The notes under the pieces are model-generated. The model was not told the DNA's origin. It searched no databases and saw only the letters and a list, made by a program, of their open reading frames with translations. A stretch of 5,862 nt of DNA from an uncultured Eubacteriales bacterium. GTDB lineage: Bacteria; Bacillota; Clostridia; Oscillospirales; Butyricicoccaceae. The stretch spans positions 1 through 5,862 of the forward strand of contig CAKTWY010000158.1 in the NCBI GenBank assembly GCA_934630445.1. The letters run 5' to 3'. Each line of letters opens with the position of its first letter. The stretch's first letter is position 1. Positions 5,586-5,862 of the stretch are shown here, piece by piece. The position numbers and the translations under genes are program-made.

Positions 5586-5667
5586 GTAATACGAATGCAC
5601 GATTGTACTCACATATTTTGTAAGTCATTTGCAGGGCGGATGATTTACAAAATATGTGAGTTTTTTT
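5586..5667 (+). ncRNA. Possible short terminated leader RNA of csp
   Basis: A transcript from the promoter at 5552-5579 that ends at the T tract 5661-5667 would be about 80 bases and contain almost only the long hairpin 5607-5661. It could be an attenuated csp leader or an independent small RNA. Both are inferred from the promoter and terminator positions; no known RNA family is recognised. Confidence 0.3.
5607..5667 (+). terminator. Terminator-like 25-bp hairpin with T tract inside the csp leader (attenuator candidate)
   Basis: ACTCACATATTTTGTAA (5607-5623) pairs exactly with TTACAAAATATGTGAGT (5645-5661). Pairing continues inward through 5624-5631 with 5637-5644, including three G-U pairs, to a five-base loop (5632-5636). 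Seven T's (5661-5667) follow at once. It lies after the csp promoter and 25 bases before the csp ribosome site, leaving no room for a second promoter downstream, so csp must be made by read-through. The ribosome site is outside the stem, which points to control of transcription rather than of translation. Confidence 0.7.
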
Positions 5668-5691
5668 CATGCAGGGCAATTAAAATTTTTT

Positions 5692-5698
5692 AGGAGGT
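5692..5698 (+). promoter_or_regulatory. Ribosome binding site of csp
   Basis: AGGAGGT, a full anti-16S match, lies nine bases before ATG 5708. It sits in an A/T-rich, probably unstructured stretch (AATTAAAATTTTTT), as expected for efficient initiation in the cold. Confidence 0.9.
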
Positions 5699-5707
5699 AC
5701 CGATCGA

Positions 5708-5862
5708 ATGAATACAGGTACAGTAAAATGGTTTAACGCGGAGAAGGGTTTTGGCTTTATCTCCAACGACAATGGTTCGGGGGATGTTTTTGTGCACTTT
5801 TCCGCCATCGCGGGCGACGGCTTCAAGAGCCTGAACGAAGGGCAGAAAGTCACGTTTGACAC
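5708..5862 (+). CDS. CspA-family cold-shock protein, 3'-truncated by window edge
   Basis: Cold-shock proteins are small cytoplasmic OB-fold proteins that bind single-stranded RNA and DNA, melt RNA hairpins and can act as antiterminators. The 51 visible residues of a usual 65-70 start MNTGTVKWFNAEKGFGFI. RNP1 is KGFGFI (13-18) and RNP2 is VFVHF (27-31), with the nucleic-acid-stacking aromatics Trp8, Phe15, Phe17, Phe28, His30 and Phe31 all present; it continues FKSLNEGQKVTFD. The start follows AGGAGGT by nine bases. It has its own promoter and a leader with a terminator-like hairpin, and it is not part of the oxidoreductase operon. The paralogue (cspA, cspB, cspC or other) cannot be told from this fragment. 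Confidence 0.97.
   Translation, partial: MNTGTVKWFNAEKGFGFISNDNGSGDVFVHFSAIAGDGFKSLNEGQKVTFD

Noticed and set aside
5590..5607. Small upstream hairpin as an anti-terminator for the csp leader
   Set aside because: TACGA with TTGTA gives only five pairs including one G-U and overlaps the terminator arm by a single base, so it could not compete with a 25-bp stem.

Overview
The window looks like a chromosomal piece of a moderately GC-rich Clostridia-type Firmicute (gut Oscillospirales/Christensenellales-like; this is inferred from protein style, strong AGGAGG ribosome sites and sigma-A promoters, and no species can be named). It holds the 3' part of rqcH, an AraC-type regulator, a small sugar-redox gene cluster, and the first part of a cold-shock protein gene.

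Layout: (1) <1-1352, + strand: rqcH (NFACT/FbpA family, ribosome quality control), cut by the left edge. (2) 1374-1418: a strong terminator hairpin between two convergent genes, with a T tract on one side and an A tract on the other, so it can serve both. (3) 1451-2257, - strand: an AraC-family regulator with an N-terminal cupin sensor. (4) 2258-2418: a divergent control region with facing promoter candidates and a perfect palindrome (ATCACA-T-TGTGAT) between and over them. (5) 2419-5367, + strand: a three-gene cluster of Gfo/Idh/MocA oxidoreductase, ThuA-domain protein and a second, different Gfo/Idh/MocA oxidoreductase. The first oxidoreductase is broken by a one-base frameshift near 2632-2636; the rest of its sequence is well preserved. 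(6) 5368-5707: a gene-free region with a GC-rich 17-bp hairpin, a weak terminator candidate, a strong extended -10 promoter and a 25-bp hairpin with seven T's inside the csp leader. (7) 5708->5862, + strand: a CspA-family cold-shock protein, cut by the right edge.

How the genes may work together: the AraC protein probably senses a carbohydrate or derivative and controls the divergent oxidoreductase-ThuA-oxidoreductase operon. ThuA next to Gfo/Idh/MocA enzymes recalls the thuAB trehalose/sucrose oxidation genes of rhizobia, so 3-keto-sugar chemistry is a reasonable guess, but no transporter or glycosidase lies in the window to name the substrate. No clearly new system is visible. The points most worth a second look are the recent-looking frameshift in the first oxidoreductase and the terminator-like hairpin between the csp promoter and the csp start codon.
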